DNA of 20,696 nucleotides from Chloroflexi bacterium UBA4733 (lineage in GTDB: Bacteria; Chloroflexota; UBA4733): NCBI GenBank assembly GCA_002404055.1, contig DHIZ01000309.1:1-20696 (forward strand), read 5' to 3'. The position numbers and the translations under genes were made by a program. Below are positions 14,660-20,696 of this stretch, piece after piece. The notes under the pieces are model-generated. The model searched no databases. It had not been told where the DNA came from and worked only from the letters and a program-made list of their open reading frames with translations. Position 1 is the first letter of the stretch; every line of letters starts with the position of its first letter.

Positions 14660-15850
14660 ATGCGAATTACCGACCTCAAGTGCGCCTTGATCGGGAGAAG
14701 TCCTGTCGTTCGGGTGGTGACGGACGAGGGTATCAGCGGCTATGGTCAGGCGGAAGAGAGCAAGCCCTACCTGAAGCCTCAGGTGCTCTTCTACAAACCG
14801 TACCTGTTGGGGGAAGACCCTACCAACGTGGAACGGGTGATGCTCAAGATTCGCCGCCTGGGCAGCTTCAAGCCCTGGGGCAGCGCCGTCAGCGCCATCG
14901 AGATGGCCCTCTGGGACATTGCCGGCAAGGCAGCCGGCCTGCCGGTGTACCGGCTGCTGGGCGGCAAGGTGCGCGACAAAGTTCGCGTCTACAACGGCGG
15001 CATTCGCTTCCCGATGAGCGGGCACTCACCCCAGCATTATGCCGAGAACATGGCGCGGATGAAAGAAGCCAAAGAAGGCTTCACGATCATCAAGCAGGGT
15101 GTCGGCTTCCATAGTCAGATGCCGCGCGATGTTCCCAACTTCTTCCTCAACGAGCCGGAAGGCGGCAGCCATGCCCTGAATCGCGGCCTGCTGACGGAAC
15201 AGGGTCTGAAGCACGTCATCGCCTGCGTCGAGGCCATGAAGGCGGCGCTCGGTGACGAGGTCGGCCTGGCGCTGGACTGCGGCCCCGGCTGGATGGTGCC
15301 GGATGCCATCCGCCTAGCCCGGGCCTTGGAACCGTTGCACCTCATGTGGCTGGAGGACTTGATCACCGGCGACTACGTTCCCTATGTGTCGCCAGAACTC
15401 TACCGCGAGGTGACGCTGAAGACGTCGACCCCTATCCACACCGGCGAGCAAATCTATCTGCGGCAGAACTTCCAGGCGCTGATCGAGCAGCATGCCGTGA
15501 GCGTCATCGGCCCGGACCCTTGCGATGTTGGGGGCATCGCCGAGTTGAAGTGGGTGGCGGAGTACGCCGACCTGCACGGCATCCTGATGGCGCCGCACGG
15601 CGTCATCGACGGCGTCTTCGGCCTGGCCGCACTGGTGCAGGTGTCGGCAACCCTGCCCCAGAACTACATCGCCTTCGAATATCCCGTCGCCCATCCGGAC
15701 TGGTGGTACGACATCGTCGATGGCCTGCCGGACCCCATCGTTAGGGATGGCTTTATCGAGGTATGGGACCGCCCCGGCTTGGGTGTCACCTTCAACGAAG
15801 CCGCTGCGAAGCGGCGCCTGGCCGAAGAGGACCGGGAATTCTTCGCCTGA
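14660..15850 (+). CDS. Enolase-superfamily enzyme with altered catalytic lysine motif
   Basis: The 396-residue protein starts at MRITDLKC. GGGAG lies 11 nt upstream, and the in-frame ATG at 14642 has a weaker site, so I prefer 14660. Metal ligands are D206 (ALDCGPGW), E232 (WLEDLITG) and E263 (HTGEQIY), with D286 and H313 (MAPHG) as the acid/base pair. The lysine motif is IIKQGVG: only K145 is present and the second lysine of KxK is G147. An insert between the lysine and the first metal ligand (about residues 150-180) is longer than in the other two paralogs. It is probably an acid-sugar dehydratase or a related enzyme with a distinct substrate. It is the only clearly plus-strand gene next to the amidase, so they share a divergent regulatory gap. 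Confidence 0.9.
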   Translation: MRITDLKCALIGRSPVVRVVTDEGISGYGQAEESKPYLKPQVLFYKPYLLGEDPTNVERVMLKIRRLGSFKPWGSAVSAIEMALWDIAGKAAGLPVYRLLGGKVRDKVRVYNGGIRFPMSGHSPQHYAENMARMKEAKEGFTIIKQGVGFHSQMPRDVPNFFLNEPEGGSHALNRGLLTEQGLKHVIACVEAMKAALGDEVGLALDCGPGWMVPDAIRLARALEPLHLMWLEDLITGDYVPYVSPELYREVTLKTSTPIHTGEQIYLRQNFQALIEQHAVSVIGPDPCDVGGIAELKWVAEYADLHGILMAPHGVIDGVFGLAALVQVSATLPQNYIAFEYPVAHPDWWYDIVDGLPDPIVRDGFIEVWDRPGLGVTFNEAAAKRRLAEEDREFFA

Positions 15851-15920
15851 GCACCTGGGACACCGGGCAGAGGGAACGCCTCAGCGCGTCTGTGGTCGGG
15901 GTATCCATTTGAAGAGGGAG

Positions 15921-16064
15921 TCAGGAGCGTCCGAGCGCCAGCTGTACCTCGGCATCGTGGTAACCGGTGAGCCGGCCCGTCCGCTCCAATACCTCTTGTA
16001 GCATGCCCCACTTAAAGTACCGCGAACGGTGCGCGTCAAGTGTTCCAATCCAGTCGATAAGCAT
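15921..16064 (-). CDS. Short unrecognised frame (47 aa), possibly a fragment
   Basis: ATG at 16064 reads MLIDWIGTLDAHRSRY and ends at 15921-15923. The composition is protein-like (three W/F-rich patches, a helix-like segment WGMLQEVLERTG) and the frame stays open about 17 codons upstream of the ATG. No ribosome binding site is obvious. It may be a piece of the gene that once followed the DUF433 antitoxin, but I cannot name the family. Confidence 0.2.
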   Translation of the reverse strand: MLIDWIGTLDAHRSRYFKWGMLQEVLERTGRLTGYHDAEVQLALGRS

Positions 16065-16077
16065 GGCGGCGCGGCAG

Positions 16078-16209
16078 TCATTCTGGACTTTCGATAACCT
16101 GCTCGTTCTCCGTGATCATCCGGTCGATCTCTTCCTGGTACGTGTGGTAGTAGTCGAGCGCTGTTTGTATGGCAGACGTACTGAGCCGCGGGTAAGCGTA
16201 AGGAATCAT
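16078..16209 (-). pseudogene. DUF433-type antitoxin fragment
   Basis: The 43-residue frame MIPYAYPRLSTSAIQTALDY, then YHTYQEEIDRMITENEQ, matches the C-terminal half of DUF433 antitoxins (a YPxLS segment, an A-L-x-Y-Y helix, a E-I-D-R tail). The N-terminal half, normally about 30 residues with a GTRI-type segment, is missing or out of frame; the frame upstream has a TAG at 16228-16230. DUF433 proteins usually pair with a DUF5615 PIN-like toxin, which is not present. Read as a decayed antitoxin. Confidence 0.55.
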
Positions 16210-16342
16210 CCGGGCTTCACAACGTTGCTACGCCTGCGCGAGTATCGCGGGTATATTGAGATCGCGCCGCAACGCTAGCACCTTGATATCGAACGTCTGG
16301 ATTCGGAGGCGGCGCTGCCGGGACGCATACGGGAGGGTACAG

Positions 16343-16633
16343 ATGCAGCGCGATGAGGCGCTTACTCTTCTCAGGAATCATCGCGAGGAACTGCGCCGGT
16401 TCGGCGTCAAGTCGCTGGGCATATTTGGTTCCGTTGCGCGTGATGATGCCGGACCGGACAGCGATGTTGATCTGCTCGTGGAGTTTGCCATCCCAGCAGG
16501 CCTTTTCGAGTTGATTCGCTTACAATGGTATCTGGAGAGTCTGTTTGGTCGAAAGCTGGATCTGGCTACCCCTAACGGATTGAGGGATCAGTTCCGTGGA
16601 CGTATTCTGAAAGATACGGTGTATGCCGCCTAG
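16343..16633 (+). CDS. mntA: MNT-type nucleotidyltransferase antitoxin (MntA-like)
   Basis: A 96-residue minimal nucleotidyltransferase. The start at ATG 16343 is backed by GGGAGGG 5 nt upstream; a longer frame from 16256 lacks such support. The signature is GIFGSVARDDAGPDSDVDLL (about residues 30-49), giving GS-x10-DxD with two metal-binding Asp residues. In MntA-HepT pairs it AMPylates a tyrosine in HepT and so neutralises the RNase. The HepT gene overlaps its stop by 11 bp, confirming the operon. All key residues appear intact, although its target looks broken. Confidence 0.85.
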   Translation: MQRDEALTLLRNHREELRRFGVKSLGIFGSVARDDAGPDSDVDLLVEFAIPAGLFELIRLQWYLESLFGRKLDLATPNGLRDQFRGRILKDTVYAA

Positions 16634-16916
16634 GGAATGGAAGCTTCGCGTCGAGGATATCCTTGACGCCATTGCCAAGGTACGTCGATACACGGAAAAC
16701 ATGACAATCGACGCGTTGATGGCGGACGAGAAGACCGCCGATGCGGTGATGCGAAACATCACCATCATTGGCGAGGCGTCCAACCATGTGCCCGCCGTGG
16801 CGCGGCAGTCCGGCGACGGTCTCTTGCGGGTGTACCCAGCGAAGCCGCCCTATCCTGACCGCGCAACCCTTGATCAGATTGCCCTGCGCATCCGGGCCGG
16901 GTTCACTGCAGAGTAG
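16623..16916 (+). pseudogene. hepT: HepT-like (DUF86 HEPN) toxin lacking its RNase motif
   Basis: The 97-residue protein overlaps the mntA stop by 11 bp. Its N-terminal part is a clear HepT: EWKLRVEDILDAIAKVRRYT near residues 5-24 and RNITIIGEASNHVP at about 44-57. The part after that should contain the catalytic R-X4-6-H and the tyrosine that MntA modifies (usually R-N-x-x-x-H-x-Y-F). Instead it reads ARQSGDGLLRVYPAKP and ends after GFTAE. HepT proteins are usually 110-140 residues. No other frame restores the motif. The toxin is therefore probably inactive; whether the gene is still translated is unknown. Confidence 0.7.
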
Positions 16917-16961
16917 CAGGGTAGCGAAGGACGCTCAGGCTGCCCTGCACCTCAAGCGCCT

Positions 16962-18374
16962 CTAGCCCACCCGGCTCGGCTCCTTCGCCGGCGTCGGCGC
17001 GTCCCACTCCGTGCCGGTGCCGGTGAAGCCCTTGTAGGCGGATCGCAGTTCGGCGTGCTCCGGCATGTTGAGCACGTCCTGGAAGGTTTCTACGGCTTGC
17101 TCGTAGGTGCGGGTCTGGTGGCCGGTGAGGCTGTTCCAGAAGAGCATGCTGACGTCGCGGGACCGGTAGGCCTCGACGTTGCACTCCATCTCCAGCCAGC
17201 GCGGCAGCACCTGCTCCAGCATGATCTTGCGCGGCAGCGGCGTCGGCTTGAGCTGGTGGACGCCGCTGGCGTCGATGATGGCCTGGCTCTCCACGACGAC
17301 GTCGTCGGGGATGCCGGCGATCGTGCCCCGGTTCGGCACGTTCACCTGGAAGCGGCCTTCGACGTTGTTGGTAAGGGCGTCGATGATCGGGATCTGCTGC
17401 TCACGTGTCTTCGTCTTGCCCAGGTACTCGGAGACGCTGGCCTTCGGGTCGGCCGCCACCTCCGAAATCTGACGCATCTTCTTCTCCTGGTCGGCCACGT
17501 ACCGGGGGCGGGCAATCTCCGTGTCGGGTCCGCCGAAGGGTTCGCCGAACCAGCGCTTCTTGGTAACAAGGTCGGCGTGATACCACCAGTTGGTGGCCGC
17601 GTGGCGCGGGGTGTCGCCAATCGGCATCTTGCCGTACAGCTTGTACTGGTGAATGCTGCCGCGCGACATCTGGATGTCGTGGGTGCGCTCGGCGATGTGG
17701 TCACGCCAGTAGGCCTCGCCCTTCGTGGCGATCCAATCGTCCAGCAGCGGATAGGCATCCTTACCCTCGTACAGGAAGTGGTTCAGCCAGATGCAGTGGT
17801 TCAGGCCGGGGGCCTCCCAGGTGACACGGCTGGGGTGCAGCCCGAGCACGCGGCAGATTTCCAGGTAGCCGTAGTGTCCGTGGCAGAGGCCGATGACCTT
17901 CACGCTGGTCTCGCGCGTCATCAAGGTGCAGCCGTCGAAAACCGGATTGCCGGACTGGATCAGCCAGGCGTCCGGGCAGATGTTCTCGATGTCGTGCGCG
18001 ACGGCCATCATCAGCTCAAAGTCGTAGAAACTGCCGATGCTAACGCCGCCATAGTGGTAGCCATGGCTGGCCGTCAGGTCGCGCAGGCGGCGGGCGTGAT
18101 GGTGCCCCAACGGGAAGGCGGTGTTGATGACGAAGTCGGCATTCTGCATCGACGCCTGGCGGTCGTCCGTCTTCTCGAAGCGGACGTTAGCCCCCAGTTC
18201 CTCGCTGTAGCGACGGGCGACCGAGTAGACGGTGTCCAAGCGCTCCGGGTTGATGTCCATGAAGGACACCTCGCTGCCGTGCAGGTTGGGCGTGAGGCAA
18301 ACATCCTTGACGATACCCAGCGAGAAGACGGCGCTACCGGCGCCGATGACGCTGATCTTGACGGGACGGGGCAT
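16962..18374 (-). CDS. Glycoside hydrolase family 4 (NAD- and Mn-dependent alpha-galactosidase/glucosidase type)
   Basis: The 470-residue protein belongs to GH4, whose members cleave glycosides by an oxidation-elimination route needing NAD and a divalent metal. The Rossmann start is ISVIGAGSAVFS (residues 7-18) with D40 as the acidic ribose-binding residue in SFMDIN. The metal ligands are probably C164 (GLCHGHYG) and H193 (APGLNHCIW). NPVFDG at 143-148 is also typical. The start at 18374 has AAAGGA 8 nt upstream. Substrates in GH4 include alpha-galactosides, alpha-glucosides and alpha-glucuronides, and the choice cannot be made here. No signal peptide, so it is cytoplasmic. The nearby GH39 and GH2 suggest a joint role in sugar use. 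Confidence 0.93.
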   Translation of the reverse strand: MPRPVKISVIGAGSAVFSLGIVKDVCLTPNLHGSEVSFMDINPERLDTVYSVARRYSEELGANVRFEKTDDRQASMQNADFVINTAFPLGHHHARRLRDLTASHGYHYGGVSIGSFYDFELMMAVAHDIENICPDAWLIQSGNPVFDGCTLMTRETSVKVIGLCHGHYGYLEICRVLGLHPSRVTWEAPGLNHCIWLNHFLYEGKDAYPLLDDWIATKGEAYWRDHIAERTHDIQMSRGSIHQYKLYGKMPIGDTPRHAATNWWYHADLVTKKRWFGEPFGGPDTEIARPRYVADQEKKMRQISEVAADPKASVSEYLGKTKTREQQIPIIDALTNNVEGRFQVNVPNRGTIAGIPDDVVVESQAIIDASGVHQLKPTPLPRKIMLEQVLPRWLEMECNVEAYRSRDVSMLFWNSLTGHQTRTYEQAVETFQDVLNMPEHAELRSAYKGFTGTGTEWDAPTPAKEPSRVG

Positions 18375-18417
18375 GATGGGGTTCCTTTCTGAAGGCCACT
18401 ATGGCTCAAACGGCGTT

Positions 18418-18442
18418 CCCCCTCTCCGTCCAGGAGAGGGGG
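18418..18442. repeat. Perfect 10-bp hairpin with 5-nt loop (C/G-rich dispersed type)
   Basis: CCCCCTCTCC-GTCCA-GGAGAGGGGG lies between the radical SAM stop and the GH4 start. There is no T-tract on either strand, so it is a poor factor-independent terminator. The sequence, with the GCAGGGGGTGAGG that follows, resembles a common dispersed intergenic repeat. Confidence 0.6.
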
Positions 18443-18493
18443 CAGGGGGTGAGGTCTTCCAAGTCCGACACGCTGCTCATACTATCATTCTGC

Positions 18494-20242
18494 TCAGGAT
18501 GCGGCGAGAACGGTATCCGGAATCCAGGGCGGTAGGGCCGCGCGCTGTTCGCTCAAATGGGCGGCGTAGAGGAAGCGATAGACATCGCTGACGTAGAACT
18601 GGGGGAAGGCCTTGCGCGGCAGGGCTTCCTCAAAGCCGGACGCCACCAGCTCAGCCGTTGCCGCGTCGATGCCGGAGGCCACCTCGTAGTCGAAGTAGAA
18701 TCCCAGGTCGGCGGCGGGGTCTTCGATCACTTTGGTGATGCCGAATTGCTTCGGTGAGGCGTGGGCCGGCGCGTAGCGCTCCAACAGGAAGGTGCCCAGC
18801 GCCGCCGAGTTGACCAACTCGCCGTGCCGGTAGAGGAAGTCGGCAGTTTCCTGGGCGTCTTCCATGGTTTCGCCGGGGAAACCAAAGAAGAAGAAAGTGT
18901 GGTTCCAGATGCCGGCGTCGTGGCTCTCCTGCAAGATGCGTTCGACGTGTTCCAGCCTGGTGCCTTTGATCATGAAGTCCATGACACGCTGCGCCGCCGA
19001 CTCCAGCCCGAAGAGCATCATGCAGCAGCCGCCGGCGTGGGCCGTCTCCAGCAGGTCGGGGTTGATCACCTTCTCGAAGCGCATACAGCCGCCCCACTGG
19101 ATGGGCGTCCCTAACTCTTGCAAGCGCGGGGCGATATGGCGGATCAGACGCGGCGGCATGGCCTCGTCAACGAAGAAGATGCGTCGGCTGCCGTGCCGGG
19201 CGCAGAGGGTTTTCATCTGTTCCAGGAGGGCGTCGCCCTGCATCTGGCTGAAAACCTCCGCTTCACCGAAGCCGACGTTGCAGAAGGCGCACTTGCCGAA
19301 GTAGCAGCCGCGCGCCATCGCCAGCGGCAGCACCAGCTCCGGGGCCAAATAGCGATCCAGCGGCAGCCCATCGAAGTCCGGGGCCGGCACGCTGGCGATC
19401 TTGGCCTGCTTCTGCCGGGCGGTGGTGCGGATGCGCTCGCCATCGGGATAGATCAGGTTCGGCACCGTCGCCAGCGGCGCTCCGCGCTCCAGCGCCTGGC
19501 AGAGTTGCACCAATGGCTCTTCGCCGTCGAAGATCACGGCGCTGTCGATCAACCGGAACATGGCGGGCAACTGTGGCAACTGCTCCCGCCAGATGTTGGC
19601 CATCGGCCCGCCGATGGTGACGTGGGCGCGCAATCCGGCGCGCTTGACCAACCGCGCCAGAGTCAAGCCGGCGATCACCTGGTTGACACAGGGGATGGAG
19701 ATGCCGACGACGTCGGGGTCCTCCCGGCGCAGATCCGGCAGCACCAGTTCTTCGAACAGTTCGATGAACATGTTGCGCTCGCGGTCGTCCACGGCGCGCA
19801 AGATGCTCGCTGACGAATCCGGACGGTGGGCGGACTGGTAGCTCTGCAGCTCCAGCGACGCCGGGTAGTAGGGCAGCGAAGCCAGCCGCAGGGCAGCCAG
19901 CACCGTCTCGAAGGCCGGTAGGCTGCGCACGCCGTCATAAAAGGCGGGGCTGCGGATCACCGCCGTGGCGTCAGCCACCGAGTACACCAGCAGCGGCCCC
20001 TGTTCCTTAGCCCAGGCGAGCAACTCCGCTGGCGGCCCGTCGGGACGCCGACGCGCTCGCTGCAGCCGTTGCACGCTACGCTGCATGAACTCCGGCCGCA
20101 AGATATGGTCGAAGACCTCGGCGTTCAGGTCGCGCTGGATTGTTTCGATGCCGGCCTGCCGCAAGTAGGCGGTGAGCGACGGCAGGGCGAGGTGGGGCAT
20201 GGAGGGGGTCCAGTTGGGCGGGAAGAAGAGCATGACTTTCAT
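18494..20242 (-). CDS. B12-binding-domain radical SAM protein
   Basis: Starting at the ATG at 20242 (MKVMLFFPPNW), 582 residues, typical of the B12-binding radical SAM family. The frame is open to 20359, but that extension overlaps the ABC gene in another frame. An N-terminal B12-binding-like fold has LPSLTAYLRQAGI at about 20-32 and VVGISIPCVNQV at 178-189. The 4Fe-4S cysteines are C313, C318 and C321 in MARGCYFGKCAFC, spacing CX4CX2C. GGCMRFE lies further on, and the C-terminal part has HTFFFFGFPGET. The DxHxxG base-off B12 motif is not seen, so cobalamin may bind differently or not at all. The start lies 10 bp after the ABC gene stop, suggesting co-transcription. Function is unknown. Confidence 0.88.
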   Translation of the reverse strand: MKVMLFFPPNWTPSMPHLALPSLTAYLRQAGIETIQRDLNAEVFDHILRPEFMQRSVQRLQRARRRPDGPPAELLAWAKEQGPLLVYSVADATAVIRSPAFYDGVRSLPAFETVLAALRLASLPYYPASLELQSYQSAHRPDSSASILRAVDDRERNMFIELFEELVLPDLRREDPDVVGISIPCVNQVIAGLTLARLVKRAGLRAHVTIGGPMANIWREQLPQLPAMFRLIDSAVIFDGEEPLVQLCQALERGAPLATVPNLIYPDGERIRTTARQKQAKIASVPAPDFDGLPLDRYLAPELVLPLAMARGCYFGKCAFCNVGFGEAEVFSQMQGDALLEQMKTLCARHGSRRIFFVDEAMPPRLIRHIAPRLQELGTPIQWGGCMRFEKVINPDLLETAHAGGCCMMLFGLESAAQRVMDFMIKGTRLEHVERILQESHDAGIWNHTFFFFGFPGETMEDAQETADFLYRHGELVNSAALGTFLLERYAPAHASPKQFGITKVIEDPAADLGFYFDYEVASGIDAATAELVASGFEEALPRKAFPQFYVSDVYRFLYAAHLSEQRAALPPWIPDTVLAAS

Positions 20243-20252
20243 AAGGATAGGT

Positions 20253-20696
20253 TCACTCCGGCACCCCCAGCAACTGCAACTCTTCCGCCCGGTGGCAGCT
20301 GACGACGTGCCCGGGGCGCAGCTCGCGTAGTTGGGGCGGCTCGATTTTGCAGCGGTCAATGGCGTAGGGGCAACGGGGGTGAAAGTAGCAGCCGCTCGGG
20401 GGGTTGGAGGGATCGGCCACTTCGCCCGCCAGGATCACGCGCTTCGTCTTCAGGCGCGGGTTGGGCTTGGGCACGGCTGCTAACAGCGCTTCGGTATATG
20501 GGTGCAGGGGATGCAGATAGAGTTCTTCTGTGTCGGCAATCTCTGCCATCTTGCCGACGTACATCACGGCCACGCGGTCGCTGATGTGTTCGACGACACT
20601 CAGATCGTGGGCGACGAAGAGATAGGTCAGGTCGAACTCCTGCTGAAGGTCGGTCAGCAGGTTGAGCGTCTGGGCCTGGATCGAGACGTCGAGGGC
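20253..20696 (-). CDS. Dipeptide/oligopeptide-type ABC transporter ATP-binding protein, 5' end outside the window
   Basis: The frame is open from the right edge, giving the C-terminal 147 residues. Visible elements are the D-loop (ALDVSIQAQ), the H-loop [11 protein letters not shown], and the family-specific tail with [10 protein letters not shown] and [14 protein letters not shown], which marks the Opp/Dpp second ATPase (oligo-HPY domain). The Walker A and B and signature motifs lie beyond the window. These importers take peptides, but in thermophiles relatives also take oligosaccharides, which would suit this glycosidase-rich region. It ends 10 bp before the radical SAM start, whose ribosome site overlaps its 3' end. 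Confidence 0.92.
   Translation of the reverse strand, partial: ALDVSIQAQTLNLLTDLQQEFDLTYLFVAHDLSVVEHISDRVAVMYVGKMAEIADTEELYLHPLHPYTEALLAAVPKPNPRLKTKRVILAGEVADPSNPPSGCYFHPRCPYAIDRCKIEPPQLRELRPGHVVSCHRAEELQLLGVPE

Larger units (their letters stand above)
15851..16342. other. Gene-poor stretch with decayed toxin-antitoxin remains
   Basis: These 492 bp hold no intact recognisable gene. On the minus strand they contain a DUF433-like fragment (16078-16209) and an unrecognised 47-codon frame (15921-16064). Upstream of the DUF433 frame, the same reading frame runs through LRIQTFDIKVLALRRDL to an in-frame TAG at 16228-16230. The stretch ends with the good Shine-Dalgarno GGGAGGG of the MNT gene. Confidence 0.6.

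Noticed and set aside
16252..16257. TATATT as a -10 box for the mntA gene
   Set aside because: The only -35-like sequence (TTGCTA at 16225-16230) is 21 bp away, too far for a sigma70 promoter.
17055..18392. Long plus-strand frame opposite the GH4 gene
   Set aside because: It is an antisense shadow; the GH4 frame has clear family motifs.
18418..18442. Hairpin as a factor-independent terminator for the radical SAM gene
   Set aside because: There is no T-tract on either strand and it looks like a common dispersed repeat.

Overview
The window looks like a chromosomal segment of a GC-rich bacterium, most likely a member of the Chloroflexota. This is inferred from the gene mix: a Uma2 nuclease, MNT/HEPN and DUF433 toxin-antitoxin debris, many carbohydrate enzymes, a Dpp/Opp-type ABC ATPase, and intergenic palindromes built on GCGACnnnnGTCGC. 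No rRNA, tRNA or CRISPR was seen, so the taxonomic call rests on gene content only.

Left part (1-4800). A GH39 glycosidase gene runs off the left edge on the minus strand. A relatively AT-rich D12-class adenine methyltransferase lies upstream of it. Divergent from the methyltransferase is an enolase-superfamily enzyme with a probable non-ATG start. A HEPN-like fragment, a small conserved-looking hypothetical protein and a second enolase-superfamily enzyme follow. The second enzyme has catalytic residues spaced exactly as in mandelate racemase.

Middle (4800-9160). A Uma2-type nuclease and a large GH2 glycosidase converge tail to tail. The pair is bracketed by two directly oriented copies of a 120-bp multi-hairpin repeat. 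Past the second repeat is a 94-aa unknown gene whose ribosome binding site is inside a perfect inverted repeat.

Regulation and transport (9090-11608). A MarR regulator and a 14-TM DHA2-type drug exporter form an operon behind a good sigma70-type promoter, which overlaps repeats phased about 30 bp apart. A zinc alcohol dehydrogenase converges on the exporter with no spacer.

Right part (12698-20696). A nested perfect inverted repeat separates the dehydrogenase from an amidase. The amidase diverges from a third enolase-superfamily gene. A roughly 1-kb stretch follows that holds decayed toxin-antitoxin modules: a DUF433 fragment, an intact MNT antitoxin and a HepT protein lacking its RNase motif. 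A GH4 glycosidase and a radical SAM protein come next, the latter apparently co-transcribed with the end of a peptide/oligosaccharide ABC ATPase.

Together the GH39, GH2, GH4, three acid-sugar-type enolase-superfamily enzymes, the dehydrogenase and the ABC ATPase suggest a region for breaking down plant polysaccharides and sugar acids, interrupted by defence and mobility remnants. I see no clear new multi-gene system. The strongest unexplained signals are the structured intergenic repeats, with a compensatory base change between copies, and two inverted repeats that could hide ribosome binding sites.
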